Assembly (NCBI GenBank): GCA_964465385.1 | Contig: CAYXIM010000002.1 | Span: forward strand, 1 to 48,284 | Source: JAAYBY01 sp964465385 | GTDB taxonomy: Bacteria > Bacillota > Clostridia > Saccharofermentanales > UBA5734 | Direction: 5' to 3' | DNA length: 48,284 nt | Shown here: piece after piece, positions 23,187 through 31,729 of the stretch | How positions within the stretch are numbered: position 1 is the stretch's first letter | Layout of the letters: every line of letters starts with the position of its first letter | The notes under the pieces: generated by a model | Told to the model about the DNA's origin: nothing | The model's input: the letters and a program-made list of their open reading frames with translations, nothing else | Databases searched by the model: none | Translations under genes and position numbers: made by a program

Positions 23187-24146
23187 ATGCAAAGCCTGAC
23201 TGTTCAAGAAACCCAGGACATCATTGCCAAAGCTGAGGTGCTGGTTGAGGCGCTCCCTTACATCCAGAGCCTGGCGGGCAAGACCATCGTCATCAAATAC
23301 GGTGGCAACGCCATGATCGATGACCAGCTTAAAAGCCAGGTGATGGAAGACATCACCTTGCTCAAATTCGTCGGTATCAACCCGGTGGTTGTCCACGGCG
23401 GCGGCCCCGACATCACCGACATGCTCGGCAGGCTGTCCATTGAATCACGTTTTATCAATGGCCTGCGGGTGACCGATGCCCAGACCATGACCGTGGCACA
23501 AATGGTCCTGGTGGGCAAGACCAACAAGGAGATCGTCGCCGGCCTCAACCAGAAGGGGGCACAGGCCATCGGTCTGTCAGGTATAGACGGCTCCCTGATT
23601 GAATGCGAGCAAATCACCCGGGACCGCGACGGCAAACCGTTGGATCTGGGCTTTGTCGGCCGCATCACCCGGATCAAGACACCGGTTTTACAAATGCTGG
23701 CTCATGACGCCTATATCCCGGTCCTGGCACCCATCGGTATCGGCCCGGACGGATCCAGCTACAACATCAACGCTGACACAGTTGCTGCCGAGGTGGCCGC
23801 AGCCCTGCAGGCCGAAAAATTAATCATGTTGACCGATGTGGAAGGGGTCAAGATCCAGGCCCCCGAGGGTGGTTCCTTCGTGGTTTCCACCCTCAATGAA
23901 GCCGAGATCAGCCGCCTGATTGCCAACAATGAAATCAGTGGCGGCATGATTCCCAAGGTGCTGGGCTGCCTGGACACCGTCAAGCGGGGCGTCAAGCGTG
24001 CACACATCATCGACGGCCGGGTGCCCCACTGTCTGTTGCTGGAAATCTTCACCAACAAAGGCATCGGTACCATGATCACCCACGGATCAAACGGCCACAA
24101 CCATCAGGAGGACGCCCATGCACACGCAACAACCCACACCCCTTGA
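23187..24146 (+). CDS. argB: Acetylglutamate kinase
   Basis: ArgB phosphorylates N-acetylglutamate, usually the feedback-controlled step. The 319-residue product has IVIKYGGNAM, VVVHGGGPDI, RFINGLRVTD and the nucleotide-site LTDVEGV. The N-terminal helix of about 25 residues before the kinase core (IIAKAEVLVEALPYIQSL) is the feature that permits hexamers and arginine inhibition in other bacteria, so feedback inhibition is likely. The last ten codons overlap argD by 29 bases, creating a His-rich tail (HNHQEDAHAHATTH). AAGGAG precedes the ATG. Confidence 0.96.
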   Translation: MQSLTVQETQDIIAKAEVLVEALPYIQSLAGKTIVIKYGGNAMIDDQLKSQVMEDITLLKFVGINPVVVHGGGPDITDMLGRLSIESRFINGLRVTDAQTMTVAQMVLVGKTNKEIVAGLNQKGAQAIGLSGIDGSLIECEQITRDRDGKPLDLGFVGRITRIKTPVLQMLAHDAYIPVLAPIGIGPDGSSYNINADTVAAEVAAALQAEKLIMLTDVEGVKIQAPEGGSFVVSTLNEAEISRLIANNEISGGMIPKVLGCLDTVKRGVKRAHIIDGRVPHCLLLEIFTNKGIGTMITHGSNGHNHQEDAHAHATTHTP

Positions 24147-25353
24147 TCACAGCCTGGCAACCACCACTGCCTTGGATGAAGCCTATTTCATGCCTGTTTT
24201 CGGCAAGCGGATGCCCCTGTGCGCCGTGGCCGGCCAGGGGCTTGAACTGATCGACCAAAGGGGAAACCGTTACCTGGACATGATCGGGGGAATCGCTGTC
24301 AACGTGCTGGGCCACGCCCACCCCCGGCTGACCCGGGCCATCTGCCAACAGGCTGGTCAGCTCATCCATTGCAGCAACTATTACTATATCCCCCAGCAAG
24401 CCCTGCTGGCCAAACGGCTGGCCGACCTGTCCGGACTGGACGGGGCGCGGGTCTTTTTTGGCAACAGCGGCGCTGAAGCCAACGAGGCTGCCATCAAATT
24501 GGTGCGTGGTTTTTTCTATTACCAGGGAAAAGCCCGCAGTCAGATCATCACCACGACCCATTCTTTCCATGGCCGCACCCTGGCAACCGCAACAGCCACC
24601 GGACAGGACAAGATCAGCCGGCCCTTTGCCCCGCTCCCGCCCGGTTTTTCATCGGTCCCCTTTAACGATATCAAGGCCCTGTCCGAAGCCATCAGCGACC
24701 AGACTGGCGCTGTCATGCTGGAACTGGTTCAGGGAGAGCGTGGCGTCATTCCCGCCGATCCCGCTTATGTGGATGCTGTTGCATCTCTGTGTCGGGAAAC
24801 AGGTGCCCTGCTGGTTGTGGATGAAATACAGACCGGCATGGGCCGGACCGGTCGGTTTTTTGCCTATGAGCAATACGGCATCAAGCCCGACATCGTGACC
24901 CTGGCCAAAGGCCTGGGCGGCGGCCTGCCCATCGGTGCGGTGCTTGCCAATGGCCGGGCCAGCCAGGGCTTTCGCCTGGGCGATCACGGTAGCACCTTTG
25001 GCGGCAACCCCCTGGCCTGCCAGGCTGCCCTGGCTGTTTTAGATGAAATCGAAGACGCACAACTCATCCAGGCGGCAAGGACGCAGGGCCAGCTGCTGAT
25101 GCAGGGCCTGCGTCAGGTGGCCGCCCACCAGCCGTTGATCTCGGATGTGCGCGGCATGGGTCTCATGGTCGGTGTTTCCTACACAGCACCCATCGCCGTC
25201 CGCTTGAAAGAAGCGCTCATGCAAGCTGGCATCCTGATCGGGTCCGTGGGGGAAACCACCAGCCGCCTGCTGCCGCCCTTGATCATCCAACCCCAGGAAC
25301 TTGACACCTTCCTGACTGTTTACAAACGCGAACTGGAGGCGCTGACCACATGA
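24118..25353 (+). CDS. argD: Acetylornithine aminotransferase
   Basis: ArgD transfers an amino group from glutamate to N-acetylglutamate semialdehyde, forming N-acetylornithine. The 411-residue product is a class III PLP aminotransferase: FGNSGAEANEAAIKL, HSFHGRTLATATATG, VVDEIQTGMGRTG and the PLP lysine in TLAKGLGGGLPIG (Lys264). AGGAGG lies six bases before the ATG, inside the argB coding region. Length is somewhat longer than typical because of about 20 N-terminal residues. It overlaps argF by four bases. Confidence 0.95.
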   Translation: MHTQQPTPLDHSLATTTALDEAYFMPVFGKRMPLCAVAGQGLELIDQRGNRYLDMIGGIAVNVLGHAHPRLTRAICQQAGQLIHCSNYYYIPQQALLAKRLADLSGLDGARVFFGNSGAEANEAAIKLVRGFFYYQGKARSQIITTTHSFHGRTLATATATGQDKISRPFAPLPPGFSSVPFNDIKALSEAISDQTGAVMLELVQGERGVIPADPAYVDAVASLCRETGALLVVDEIQTGMGRTGRFFAYEQYGIKPDIVTLAKGLGGGLPIGAVLANGRASQGFRLGDHGSTFGGNPLACQAALAVLDEIEDAQLIQAARTQGQLLMQGLRQVAAHQPLISDVRGMGLMVGVSYTAPIAVRLKEALMQAGILIGSVGETTSRLLPPLIIQPQELDTFLTVYKRELEALTT

Positions 25354-26279
25354 AAGATTTCATCTGCCTGGCAGACCTGAGCCCAGAAAGCCTGTCCGAC
25401 CTGCTGGATCTGGCCGTCCGTCTGAAAAAAGACCACAAGGCCGAACAGGCCAGACCGCTGTTGAAAAACAAGGTTCTGGGCATGGTTTTTGCCAAATCAT
25501 CGACCCGGACACGTGTGTCCTTCGAGGTGGGTATGCTGCAGCTGGGCGGACAGGCCCTCTTTCTCAGCGACCGGGACCTGCAGCTGGGACGCGGTGAGTC
25601 TTTGGCGGACACGGCACAGGTGCTGTCACGCTTTGTGGACGGCCTCATGATCCGCACCCACCGCCACCAGGACGTGATTGACCTGGCTCAGGCGGCAAGT
25701 ATCCCTGTCATCAACGGCCTGACCGACCAGGCACACCCCTGTCAGGCCCTGGCAGACCTGTTGACCATCCAGGAGCACCACGGTACGTTGAACGGCTTAA
25801 AGCTGGCTTATCTGGGTGATGGCAACAACGTGGCCCAGTCCCTGCTGGTGGCTGCAGCCCTGGCCGGTATGGACATGGCCGTGGCCTCTCCGGCTGGCCA
25901 CGGCTGTCGTGAAGACCTGGTGGAACGAGCCAGGCAACTGGCACAGGCATCAGGCAGCAGCCTCCTGCTGACACATGACCCACTTGAGGCGGTGGAGGGA
26001 GCCCATGCCGTCTACACCGACACGTGGGTCAGCATGGGACAAGAGGCGGAAAAAGACGTGCGCATCCAGCGCTTTGGCCCTTATCAGGTCAACCAGAACC
26101 TGATGGACCGGGCCAGCAAAGGGGCCTTGTTTATGCATTGCCTGCCAGCCTACCGCGGCCTGGAGGTCACGGCACAGGTGATCGATGGGCCAGCCTCCGT
26201 CGTGTTTGACCAGGCTGAAAACCGTCTGCACGCCCAAAAGGCCGTCCTGGTCCGCCTCTTGGCGGCAAAGGGCCTGTGA
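25350..26279 (+). CDS. argF: Ornithine carbamoyltransferase
   Basis: ArgF joins ornithine and carbamoyl phosphate to give citrulline. The 309-residue product has the carbamoyl-phosphate loop SSTRTRVSFE, the HPCQALADLLTI motif and the ornithine site MHCLPAYRGLEV. GGAGG lies ten bases upstream of the ATG, within argD. The anabolic role follows from the operon; a catabolic OTC would be expected next to arcA or arcC, which are absent. No argJ, argG or argH follows. The gene converges on the zinc-ribbon gene with nine bases between. Confidence 0.95.
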   Translation: MKDFICLADLSPESLSDLLDLAVRLKKDHKAEQARPLLKNKVLGMVFAKSSTRTRVSFEVGMLQLGGQALFLSDRDLQLGRGESLADTAQVLSRFVDGLMIRTHRHQDVIDLAQAASIPVINGLTDQAHPCQALADLLTIQEHHGTLNGLKLAYLGDGNNVAQSLLVAAALAGMDMAVASPAGHGCREDLVERARQLAQASGSSLLLTHDPLEAVEGAHAVYTDTWVSMGQEAEKDVRIQRFGPYQVNQNLMDRASKGALFMHCLPAYRGLEVTAQVIDGPASVVFDQAENRLHAQKAVLVRLLAAKGL

Positions 26280-26288
26280 GGCCAGCGA

Positions 26289-26750
26289 TCAGCTCAGGGG
26301 AAAGTCCAGGCCGGCTGTGCTTCTTCGGAGCAGCAAGAACCAGGCAGCCAGGGCCACCAGCACCAGCAGCTGAAGGAGCAAAAAAACAAGCCCGATCAGG
26401 TTGAACAACCTGGCTCGTTCTGCTTGCTTTTGGGCGTGCTGTGCCTGGCTTTCTCCGGCTGCCAACAGGGCGAAAACCAATGCCGTCAAGCCCGACAAGA
26501 AGCTGATGCCAAAACCAAAACCCAGCATGTTGAAGAGGGCCAAAAGAACCGTTCCTGTCAGCGGTGGCCTTTTTTCCCTTGGCCCCGCTGGCTGCCCCTG
26601 GGGAAAGCGGCCATCGCGAAAAGGATCATAATCCGGGCGCAAGTAGGCCGTGTGGCCAGCTTGCTGCCAGCTGTCTTTCAAGGGCCGGCCACAATGGGGG
26701 CAAAAGGCCCCCGCGCCTTGTGTGTCCTGCATGCAATTCAAACAACGCAT
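26289..26750 (-). CDS. Zinc-ribbon membrane protein, unknown function
   Basis: The 153-residue product starts with a zinc ribbon, CLNC-x10-CPHC (residues about 3-20), followed by a soluble linker and two membrane helices (about 67-95 and 115-138). The ATG at 26750 is chosen over 26771 because AAAGGAG precedes it. It lies 30 bases behind ribU and is probably co-transcribed under FMN riboswitch control. Whether it has any link to riboflavin uptake is unknown. Similar zinc-ribbon plus two-helix proteins are common and uncharacterised in Firmicutes. Confidence 0.8.
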   Translation of the reverse strand: MRCLNCMQDTQGAGAFCPHCGRPLKDSWQQAGHTAYLRPDYDPFRDGRFPQGQPAGPREKRPPLTGTVLLALFNMLGFGFGISFLSGLTALVFALLAAGESQAQHAQKQAERARLFNLIGLVFLLLQLLVLVALAAWFLLLRRSTAGLDFPLS

Positions 26751-26780
26751 CGTCGACTCCTTTGTGTGCAAGCCTGGTTT

Positions 26781-27398
26781 TCAGCAATGCAGCAAGGGGC
26801 TGATACGCTTATAGATCAAGGCGACAACCCAGGAAACCACCAGGCCCTTGAAAAGGTTAAAGGGGATGAAGACAAACACGATCAAGGACTTGAGATCGGT
26901 CACCAGGCGGTTGCCTGACTCGTGCACCATGCCGATGATGGCATCCATGGGCAGGCCCATGACCTGAACGTAAAAGGGGATCATGATCCAGTAGTTGATC
27001 ACGCTGGCCAACAGCGTCATGACCAGGGTTCCGACGGCCATGCCCAGGTAGGCGTTTTTGCGTGTCTTGGCCCGCCGGTAGAAAAAACCAGCTGTGCCCA
27101 CAAAGGCCGATCCAACCACAAAATTGGCCAGCTCTCCGGTCCCACCCGTGTGGGTGACCGGCAGGTGCAGCAGGTTCTTGATCAATTCCACCAGGATGCC
27201 GGTCCAGGGCCCCATGGCGAAAGAGGCCAGCAAAACGGCGATCTCACTGAAGTCAAACTTCAAAAAAACCGGCATGAGCGGTAAAGACAGCTCCAGGTAC
27301 ATGAGCGCAACGGCCACAGCTGACAGGATGCCGGTTTTGGCAATCCAGCGGGTCCGTTCTTTTTTGATGGCACACAGCCCCTTGTCTTGTTCGTGCAT
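26781..27398 (-). CDS. ribU: ECF transporter S component, riboflavin (RibU)
   Basis: RibU is the substrate-binding membrane subunit of an energy-coupling-factor importer and works with shared EcfA/EcfA'/EcfT, not seen here. The 205-residue product has about six membrane helices and motifs typical of the family (LKFDFSEIAVLLASFAMGPWTGILVELIKNLLH, seen as shorter motifs FDFSEIAVLLASF and GILVELIKNLLH; later GELANFVVG). The start at 27398 has ACAGGAGG upstream; the frame to 27452 crosses the terminator and is rejected. The FMN riboswitch just upstream strongly supports riboflavin specificity. Confidence 0.94.
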   Translation of the reverse strand: MHEQDKGLCAIKKERTRWIAKTGILSAVAVALMYLELSLPLMPVFLKFDFSEIAVLLASFAMGPWTGILVELIKNLLHLPVTHTGGTGELANFVVGSAFVGTAGFFYRRAKTRKNAYLGMAVGTLVMTLLASVINYWIMIPFYVQVMGLPMDAIIGMVHESGNRLVTDLKSLIVFVFIPFNLFKGLVVSWVVALIYKRISPLLHC

Positions 27399-27418
27399 GA
27401 TCTGCCTCCTGTCATCAC

Positions 27419-27442
27419 AAAAAAATGCCCCGTCGGGGCATT
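27419..27442 (-). terminator. Riboswitch expression-platform terminator
   Basis: On the minus strand a GC-rich hairpin (AATGCCCC/GGGGCATT arms, 27424-27442) is followed by seven T. It lies between the FMN aptamer and the ribU ribosome binding site, so FMN binding should cause early termination. Confidence 0.92.
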
Positions 27443-27457
27443 GTGTCAACATGTATG

Positions 27458-27600
27458 ACGCTTCCTTCCATCCAGACTTTCACTGTCGGCCCAGGAATCC
27501 AACCTGGTCAGCCGGTCGCCGTCAGACGACGCGGGTCGCGGGCTCATCCCCCTCAGGGGTTTTACCGCCGGTAGGGAGTTACACCCTGCCCCGGAAACAC
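27458..27600 (-). promoter_or_regulatory. FMN riboswitch (RFN element)
   Basis: The minus strand contains conserved RFN blocks in order: CGGGGCAGGGTG, CTCCCTACCGGCGGTAAA, GATGAGCCCGCGA, GATTCCTGGGCCGACAGT and AGTCTGGATGGAAG. The outer P1 stem pairs GTGTTTCC with GGAAGCGT. These match the FMN aptamer consensus closely. A terminator follows, then ribU. The insert in one arm (about 27505-27545) is longer than the minimal consensus, which is common. Confidence 0.96.
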
Positions 27601-27618
27601 TTATTTGATTGTCGTTCC

Positions 27619-27647
27619 ATTATAGGCCTTTTGGCCAGCCGGTTCAA
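27619..27647 (-). promoter_or_regulatory. Sigma-A type promoter of the FMN riboswitch-ribU operon
   Basis: Minus-strand TTGAAC (27642-27647), 17-base spacer, TATAAT (27619-27624). The -35 box overlaps the alr stop codon (27644-27646), and the transcript starts just upstream of the aptamer. Confidence 0.8.
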
Positions 27648-28849
27648 GTCTTTGAGCAACTGTCGCTGCGGCCGACGTCCTGGCGGACACAGACGGGCCG
27701 GCCCGCACGCATGTAAAGCTTGGGCAGCCGGCGCCCCACCAGACAGGTCATCTCATAGTGTATGGACGCTGACCAGCGGGCCAGGTCAGCAACCGGCAGG
27801 GTTTGCGCCTGGTCCCCAAAAAGAATCACGTCTTCCCCCGGCTGGATGGCTGCGCCACCGGCTTCAGTCACGTCCACCATGCACAGGTCCATGCAAATGC
27901 TGCCCAACAAGGGGGCCCGCTTGCCGCGGATCAGCACGCTGGCCCGACCGGCCAGGCGTCGCAGGTAACCATCCGCATAACCGATGGACAAGGTGGCAAC
28001 TTGCCGGTCTGTTGTCAAGCGGCAGCTGTTGCCATAACCCACCTGAGAGCCGGCCGGAATCAGCTGGTTGCGCACCACGCGTGTCTTAACGGTCATCACC
28101 GGTTTGAGCTTGTGCCCCGGGTCCAGATGATTGGCTGGCAGCATGCCGTAAAGAATCAGGCCCGGCCGCACCAAGTCCAGATGCATGTGTGGAAATCGCA
28201 GGGTCGCCGCACTGTTGCACACGTGCTGGATGGGAATGGACAGGCCCTGCTGTGCCAACTGCTGACTAAACCGCATAAAACGGTCAAACGCCGCCCTGGT
28301 CTCTCGCTCGTCCACCTGATCTGCTGCCGGGAAATGGGTGAACAAACCCGCCAGGTGCAGCCCGGGCAGGGCCTGCATACCCGTCAGGACAGCCACGGTT
28401 TCGGCTTGCGGCATGAGACCGATCCGGCTCATGCCCGTGTCGATCTTGACATGAACCGACAGCCGTTTGTTTTGCTTGACCGCCTGGTCCGACAGGGCCT
28501 GGGCCGACTGGGCACAAAAAACGGTGGGGGTCAGGTCATAAGCGACCACAGCCTCTGAACAGGCAGCCGGTGTAGGCCCCAGGATAAGGATGGGCGCCTG
28601 TATCCCAGCCTGGCGCAGCTCAATCGCTTCATCCAGGCAGGCCACCGCCAGGCGATCGGCTCCATGTTGTAGTAAAACCGGTGCGATGTGCCGGGCCCCA
28701 TGGCCATACGCATCTGCCTTAACAACAGCAGCCACCCGGCTGCCCGGACGAATCAAGGAGCGGATGTGGCGCATGTTAGCAGCCAGCAGGTCCAGGTCCA
28801 CCTCAACCCAGGCGCGGCTTTGTGCCCGATCCAATGTGTGGCGGTCCAT
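27644..28849 (-). CDS. alr: Alanine racemase
   Basis: Alr interconverts L- and D-alanine, supplying D-alanine for peptidoglycan. The 401-residue product is a fold-type III PLP enzyme with AVVKADAYGHG (PLP Lys44) and VGYGNSC (catalytic Tyr272), plus SICMDLCMVDVT. The frame opens at a GTG at 28864 that overlaps the upstream gene; the ATG at 28849 with GGTGGTGAG upstream is preferred. It sits behind the NAD(P)HX repair gene, an arrangement also found in other bacteria. The last 20 residues after KLYMRAGRPVCV are an extra tail. Confidence 0.95.
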   Translation of the reverse strand: MDRHTLDRAQSRAWVEVDLDLLAANMRHIRSLIRPGSRVAAVVKADAYGHGARHIAPVLLQHGADRLAVACLDEAIELRQAGIQAPILILGPTPAACSEAVVAYDLTPTVFCAQSAQALSDQAVKQNKRLSVHVKIDTGMSRIGLMPQAETVAVLTGMQALPGLHLAGLFTHFPAADQVDERETRAAFDRFMRFSQQLAQQGLSIPIQHVCNSAATLRFPHMHLDLVRPGLILYGMLPANHLDPGHKLKPVMTVKTRVVRNQLIPAGSQVGYGNSCRLTTDRQVATLSIGYADGYLRRLAGRASVLIRGKRAPLLGSICMDLCMVDVTEAGGAAIQPGEDVILFGDQAQTLPVADLARWSASIHYEMTCLVGRRLPKLYMRAGRPVCVRQDVGRSDSCSKT

Positions 28850-28857
28850 GCCCACAC

Positions 28858-30411
28858 TCACCACCCCGCTTCTCGCCAGGCCATCGGCAACTGGTCGATC
28901 AGATCCCGGGGCAGGGCCGACCGCCGATCCCGCTGGTCAGCCGCCAGTTGTCCAGCCAGACCATGTAGCCAGACCGCTGAGGCGGCGGCTTCAAACGGCG
29001 CCAGGTGCTGGGCCATCAGGCCAGCCATCAGGCCGGTCAAGACATCGCCACTGCCACCCCTGGCCAGGCCGTCATGGCCGGTCAGGCTGACCGCCCCGGA
29101 GCCATCGGGCTCAAGCAGGACCGTGCCATGGCCCTTGAGGACCACCACAGCCTGCCAGCGGCGGGCCAGTTGCCAGGCGTCATGGCGGCGGTCTTCGAAG
29201 GTCAGGTCCGGTGCCAGGCGCTTGGCTTCACCTGGATGGGGCGTCAGAACAACCGCTTCGCGGTTCGGCTGTCCGCCTCGCTCCCGCAGCAGGGCTTGGT
29301 AGTGTTTGGGTTGTCGGGCCATGGCATTCAACGCATCTGCATCCACGACCAGCTTGCGGGCCTTGCGTAAGAGCGTTTCTAAAAGCCCATCCAGGCCAGC
29401 CATATCGCCCAGACCTGGGCCAACAGCAACCACATCACTGGCTGCTATCAGGGAGAACAGCGCGTGGTCTGTCAGCTGGTCGCGGTCCTGGATCAGGGCT
29501 TCGGGGCAGGCAACCGCCGCAAGAGACAACAAAGGCTGCGGCACCAGGAGCTGAACCAGGCCGGCTCCGGATCGGGCTGCCGCCTCAGCGGCCAGGACCG
29601 CAGCACCCGGCATGCCCCTGGAACCGGCAATCAGCAGGACGCGCCCCAAAAGGCCCTTGTGGGCATCCGGCGGCCGGGCCGGGCGAAAGCGTGCGATGCG
29701 TGCCCGGGTCAAGAGGTCAAAAGCGGGCTGACCAGCCAGGGCCTGGTCCACCCAGGCCGGGCTGATGCCGATGGGTGCGATGTGCACCGAACCAGCCGCC
29801 AGCCGGCCAGCCCCCGTGCACAAACCCAGCTTGGGGCCAACAAAGGTGACCGTGTGGTCTACAGTAAAAGCCCAGCTGCTTGCGCGGCCGCTGTCTGCGT
29901 CAACGCCGGACGGCACATCAATGGCCACCACCTGGCTGCCCGCCTGGCGGGCCTGCTGGATCCAGCGGCTGATCAAGGCAAGGCGCCCATCTGCCGGCCG
30001 ATCCGGATCAAAACCCGCTCCGAACAAGCCGTCTATGACCAAGCCCTTGCCCAGCTGCTTGAAGGCTTGTTCATCCACGTCAGCCAGCTGCAGACCCAAA
30101 CCCAACAGGGCTTGCCGGTTGGCTGCCGCTTCAGGTGGGCGCGGCCGCTGCGGATCAAACTCGCGGCAGGCCACTGACCAGCCGGCTGCCAGAAAAAGGC
30201 GGGCGCAGGCATAGGCGTCTCCGCCATTTTGTCCCGGTCCGCATAACAGCAGCACGTTTTTCTGATCTGCGTCTGCCCGGGCAAAAAGCGCCAGGCAATG
30301 GTCAACCACGGCTGTCGCCGCCTGTTCCATGAGCAGGAGCAAGGGCAGGCCGGTCCGGTCGACCCAGAACCGGTCGATGGCTTGCTGCTCGTGTGACCCG
30401 ATAACCCGCAC
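28858..30411 (-). CDS. nnr: Bifunctional NAD(P)HX epimerase / dehydratase
   Basis: This enzyme repairs hydrated NADH and NADPH: the N-terminal YjeF domain (about 1-215) epimerises NAD(P)HX and the C-terminal kinase-like domain (about 230-510) dehydrates the S-epimer using ADP. Evidence is LLLCGPGQNGGDAYACARLF and DVPSGVDADSG in the first domain, and VLTPHPGEAKRL and GLARGGSGDVLTGLMAGL in the second. The start is a GTG at 30411, seven bases after GGAGG. It is the first gene of a two-gene operon with alr. Confidence 0.95.
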   Translation of the reverse strand: MRVIGSHEQQAIDRFWVDRTGLPLLLLMEQAATAVVDHCLALFARADADQKNVLLLCGPGQNGGDAYACARLFLAAGWSVACREFDPQRPRPPEAAANRQALLGLGLQLADVDEQAFKQLGKGLVIDGLFGAGFDPDRPADGRLALISRWIQQARQAGSQVVAIDVPSGVDADSGRASSWAFTVDHTVTFVGPKLGLCTGAGRLAAGSVHIAPIGISPAWVDQALAGQPAFDLLTRARIARFRPARPPDAHKGLLGRVLLIAGSRGMPGAAVLAAEAAARSGAGLVQLLVPQPLLSLAAVACPEALIQDRDQLTDHALFSLIAASDVVAVGPGLGDMAGLDGLLETLLRKARKLVVDADALNAMARQPKHYQALLRERGGQPNREAVVLTPHPGEAKRLAPDLTFEDRRHDAWQLARRWQAVVVLKGHGTVLLEPDGSGAVSLTGHDGLARGGSGDVLTGLMAGLMAQHLAPFEAAASAVWLHGLAGQLAADQRDRRSALPRDLIDQLPMAWREAGW

Positions 30412-30443
30412 AAAACCCCCTCCGTCCGCTTCTTTTGGTTCTA

Positions 30444-30455
30444 TTGATTATACCA
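30444..30455 (-). promoter_or_regulatory. Extended -10 promoter for the nnr-alr operon
   Basis: On the minus strand TGGTATAAT (30447-30455) is an extended -10 element with a perfect TATAAT, 36 bases upstream of the GTG start. No good -35 box is present, as expected for extended -10 promoters. Confidence 0.65.
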
Positions 30456-30484
30456 TGCAGCCTGTCGTGAGACAGAAAAAAAAC

Positions 30485-31717
30485 CTATAGGTCTGCATTC
30501 GCCAATAGCCAGTCAATTAGGTTCTTGTGGATAATACCATCTGAGTCGCTGGTAAACTCATCTAGTGAAAGAACAAGTTTTTCATGATTGTCCCTTATTT
30601 CTCTTAAAGACCTAAATTCCCTGTCTCTTGTTTCTTTGGATGATAGTAAATATGAAACCTGGATATATTTTTTATCAATTCCTCCTTCCTGCTTCTTTTG
30701 AGCGATAAAATCAACTTCATATTTATTTGTCTTTCCCGCAAAGACCTCATACCCGTTTGAAATCAACTCTAATAAAACTATGTTTTCTAAAACCAGTTCT
30801 ACGTCTTCTTCATTTCTACCAATAACAGCTTGTCTTAGACCATGATCAACCACATAATATTTTTCTTGTGAAGTTAAGAGTCTTTTTCCTTGGATATCGT
30901 ATCGTCTTAGTGGAATTATTGCATATGCCTGCTCTGCGAAATTTAAATAATTAATTATTGTATTGATGGAAACATTCAGACCTTCATTTTTAAAATATTT
31001 TCGAACAGAATTTGCCGAAAATGTTCTTCCAGCATTTCCTAATACATAGGCCATTAACCTACGCAATAGTTCGGGATCTCTAATCCTTTCTCGTTCAACA
31101 ATATCCTTTAAAACAATTGAGTTATACAAATCATTCAAATAGTTTACTCTATCCTGATAGGAAAAATTTTGTAAGGTTACAAAAGGCATTCCTCCATCTA
31201 GGACAAAGTCTTTAAAATAATCCCTACTATGTTTATCAATTCCTATTCTTTTTTTCCCTTCAATATATTTCTTGAACGTGAAGGGGAATATTTCGAATTG
31301 AATATATCTTCCTGCAATAAGAGTTGCTAATTCCCCTGATAATAGCTTGGCGTTAGAACCTGTTATGTAAATGTCAACATTATTGCCATAACTTGCACGA
31401 AGGGAGTTAATTACTTTTTCAAATTCATCCACTTCCTGAATCTCATCTAGAAATATGTATGCTTTCTTGTTTATTTTTTCTATCTTGCTCTCTATATATT
31501 CGTTTAGAAGCAAGTAGTTTTTGTAAGGGTAATATTTTAATTGCTCGAAATTAATGGTTATAAACTGCGACCTATCGATACCTTGTTCAAGCAGATGTTC
31601 TTGGACTAGGTTTAACATTACAGATTTGCCTGATCGCCTAACTCCAGTCAATACTTTAATCAGTTCAGTATCAATGAAGGGGATTATTGAATTTAAATAA
31701 TTTTCTCTAAAAATCAT
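30485..31717 (-). CDS. AAA ATPase with DUF4143 (AAA_14 family), AT-rich
   Basis: The 410-residue product has a P-loop ATPase domain: Walker A GVRRSGKS (25-32), Walker B YIFLDEIQ (D91, E92) and a sensor-1-like YITGSNAKLL. The C-terminal half is a DUF4143 domain with a winged-helix-like middle and a restriction-endonuclease-like end. There NKYEVDFIAQKK keeps the E-VD part, but the usual E-x-K is replaced by YIQVSY, so nuclease activity is doubtful. G+C is roughly one third by eye, against nearly 60% around it, and codon use is A/T-ending. The function of this family is poorly known. It is monocistronic, with its own promoter. Horizontal acquisition is likely. Confidence 0.9.
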   Translation of the reverse strand: MIFRENYLNSIIPFIDTELIKVLTGVRRSGKSVMLNLVQEHLLEQGIDRSQFITINFEQLKYYPYKNYLLLNEYIESKIEKINKKAYIFLDEIQEVDEFEKVINSLRASYGNNVDIYITGSNAKLLSGELATLIAGRYIQFEIFPFTFKKYIEGKKRIGIDKHSRDYFKDFVLDGGMPFVTLQNFSYQDRVNYLNDLYNSIVLKDIVERERIRDPELLRRLMAYVLGNAGRTFSANSVRKYFKNEGLNVSINTIINYLNFAEQAYAIIPLRRYDIQGKRLLTSQEKYYVVDHGLRQAVIGRNEEDVELVLENIVLLELISNGYEVFAGKTNKYEVDFIAQKKQEGGIDKKYIQVSYLLSSKETRDREFRSLREIRDNHEKLVLSLDEFTSDSDGIIHKNLIDWLLANADL

Positions 31718-31729
31718 GTTCTCACCTCT

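Noticed and set aside
30458..30484. CTGTC-GTGA-GACAG hairpin next to a run of eight A, as a possible terminator of the AAA gene
   Set aside because: On the minus strand the T-run comes before the hairpin, not after it, so it cannot be a Rho-independent terminator for that gene.
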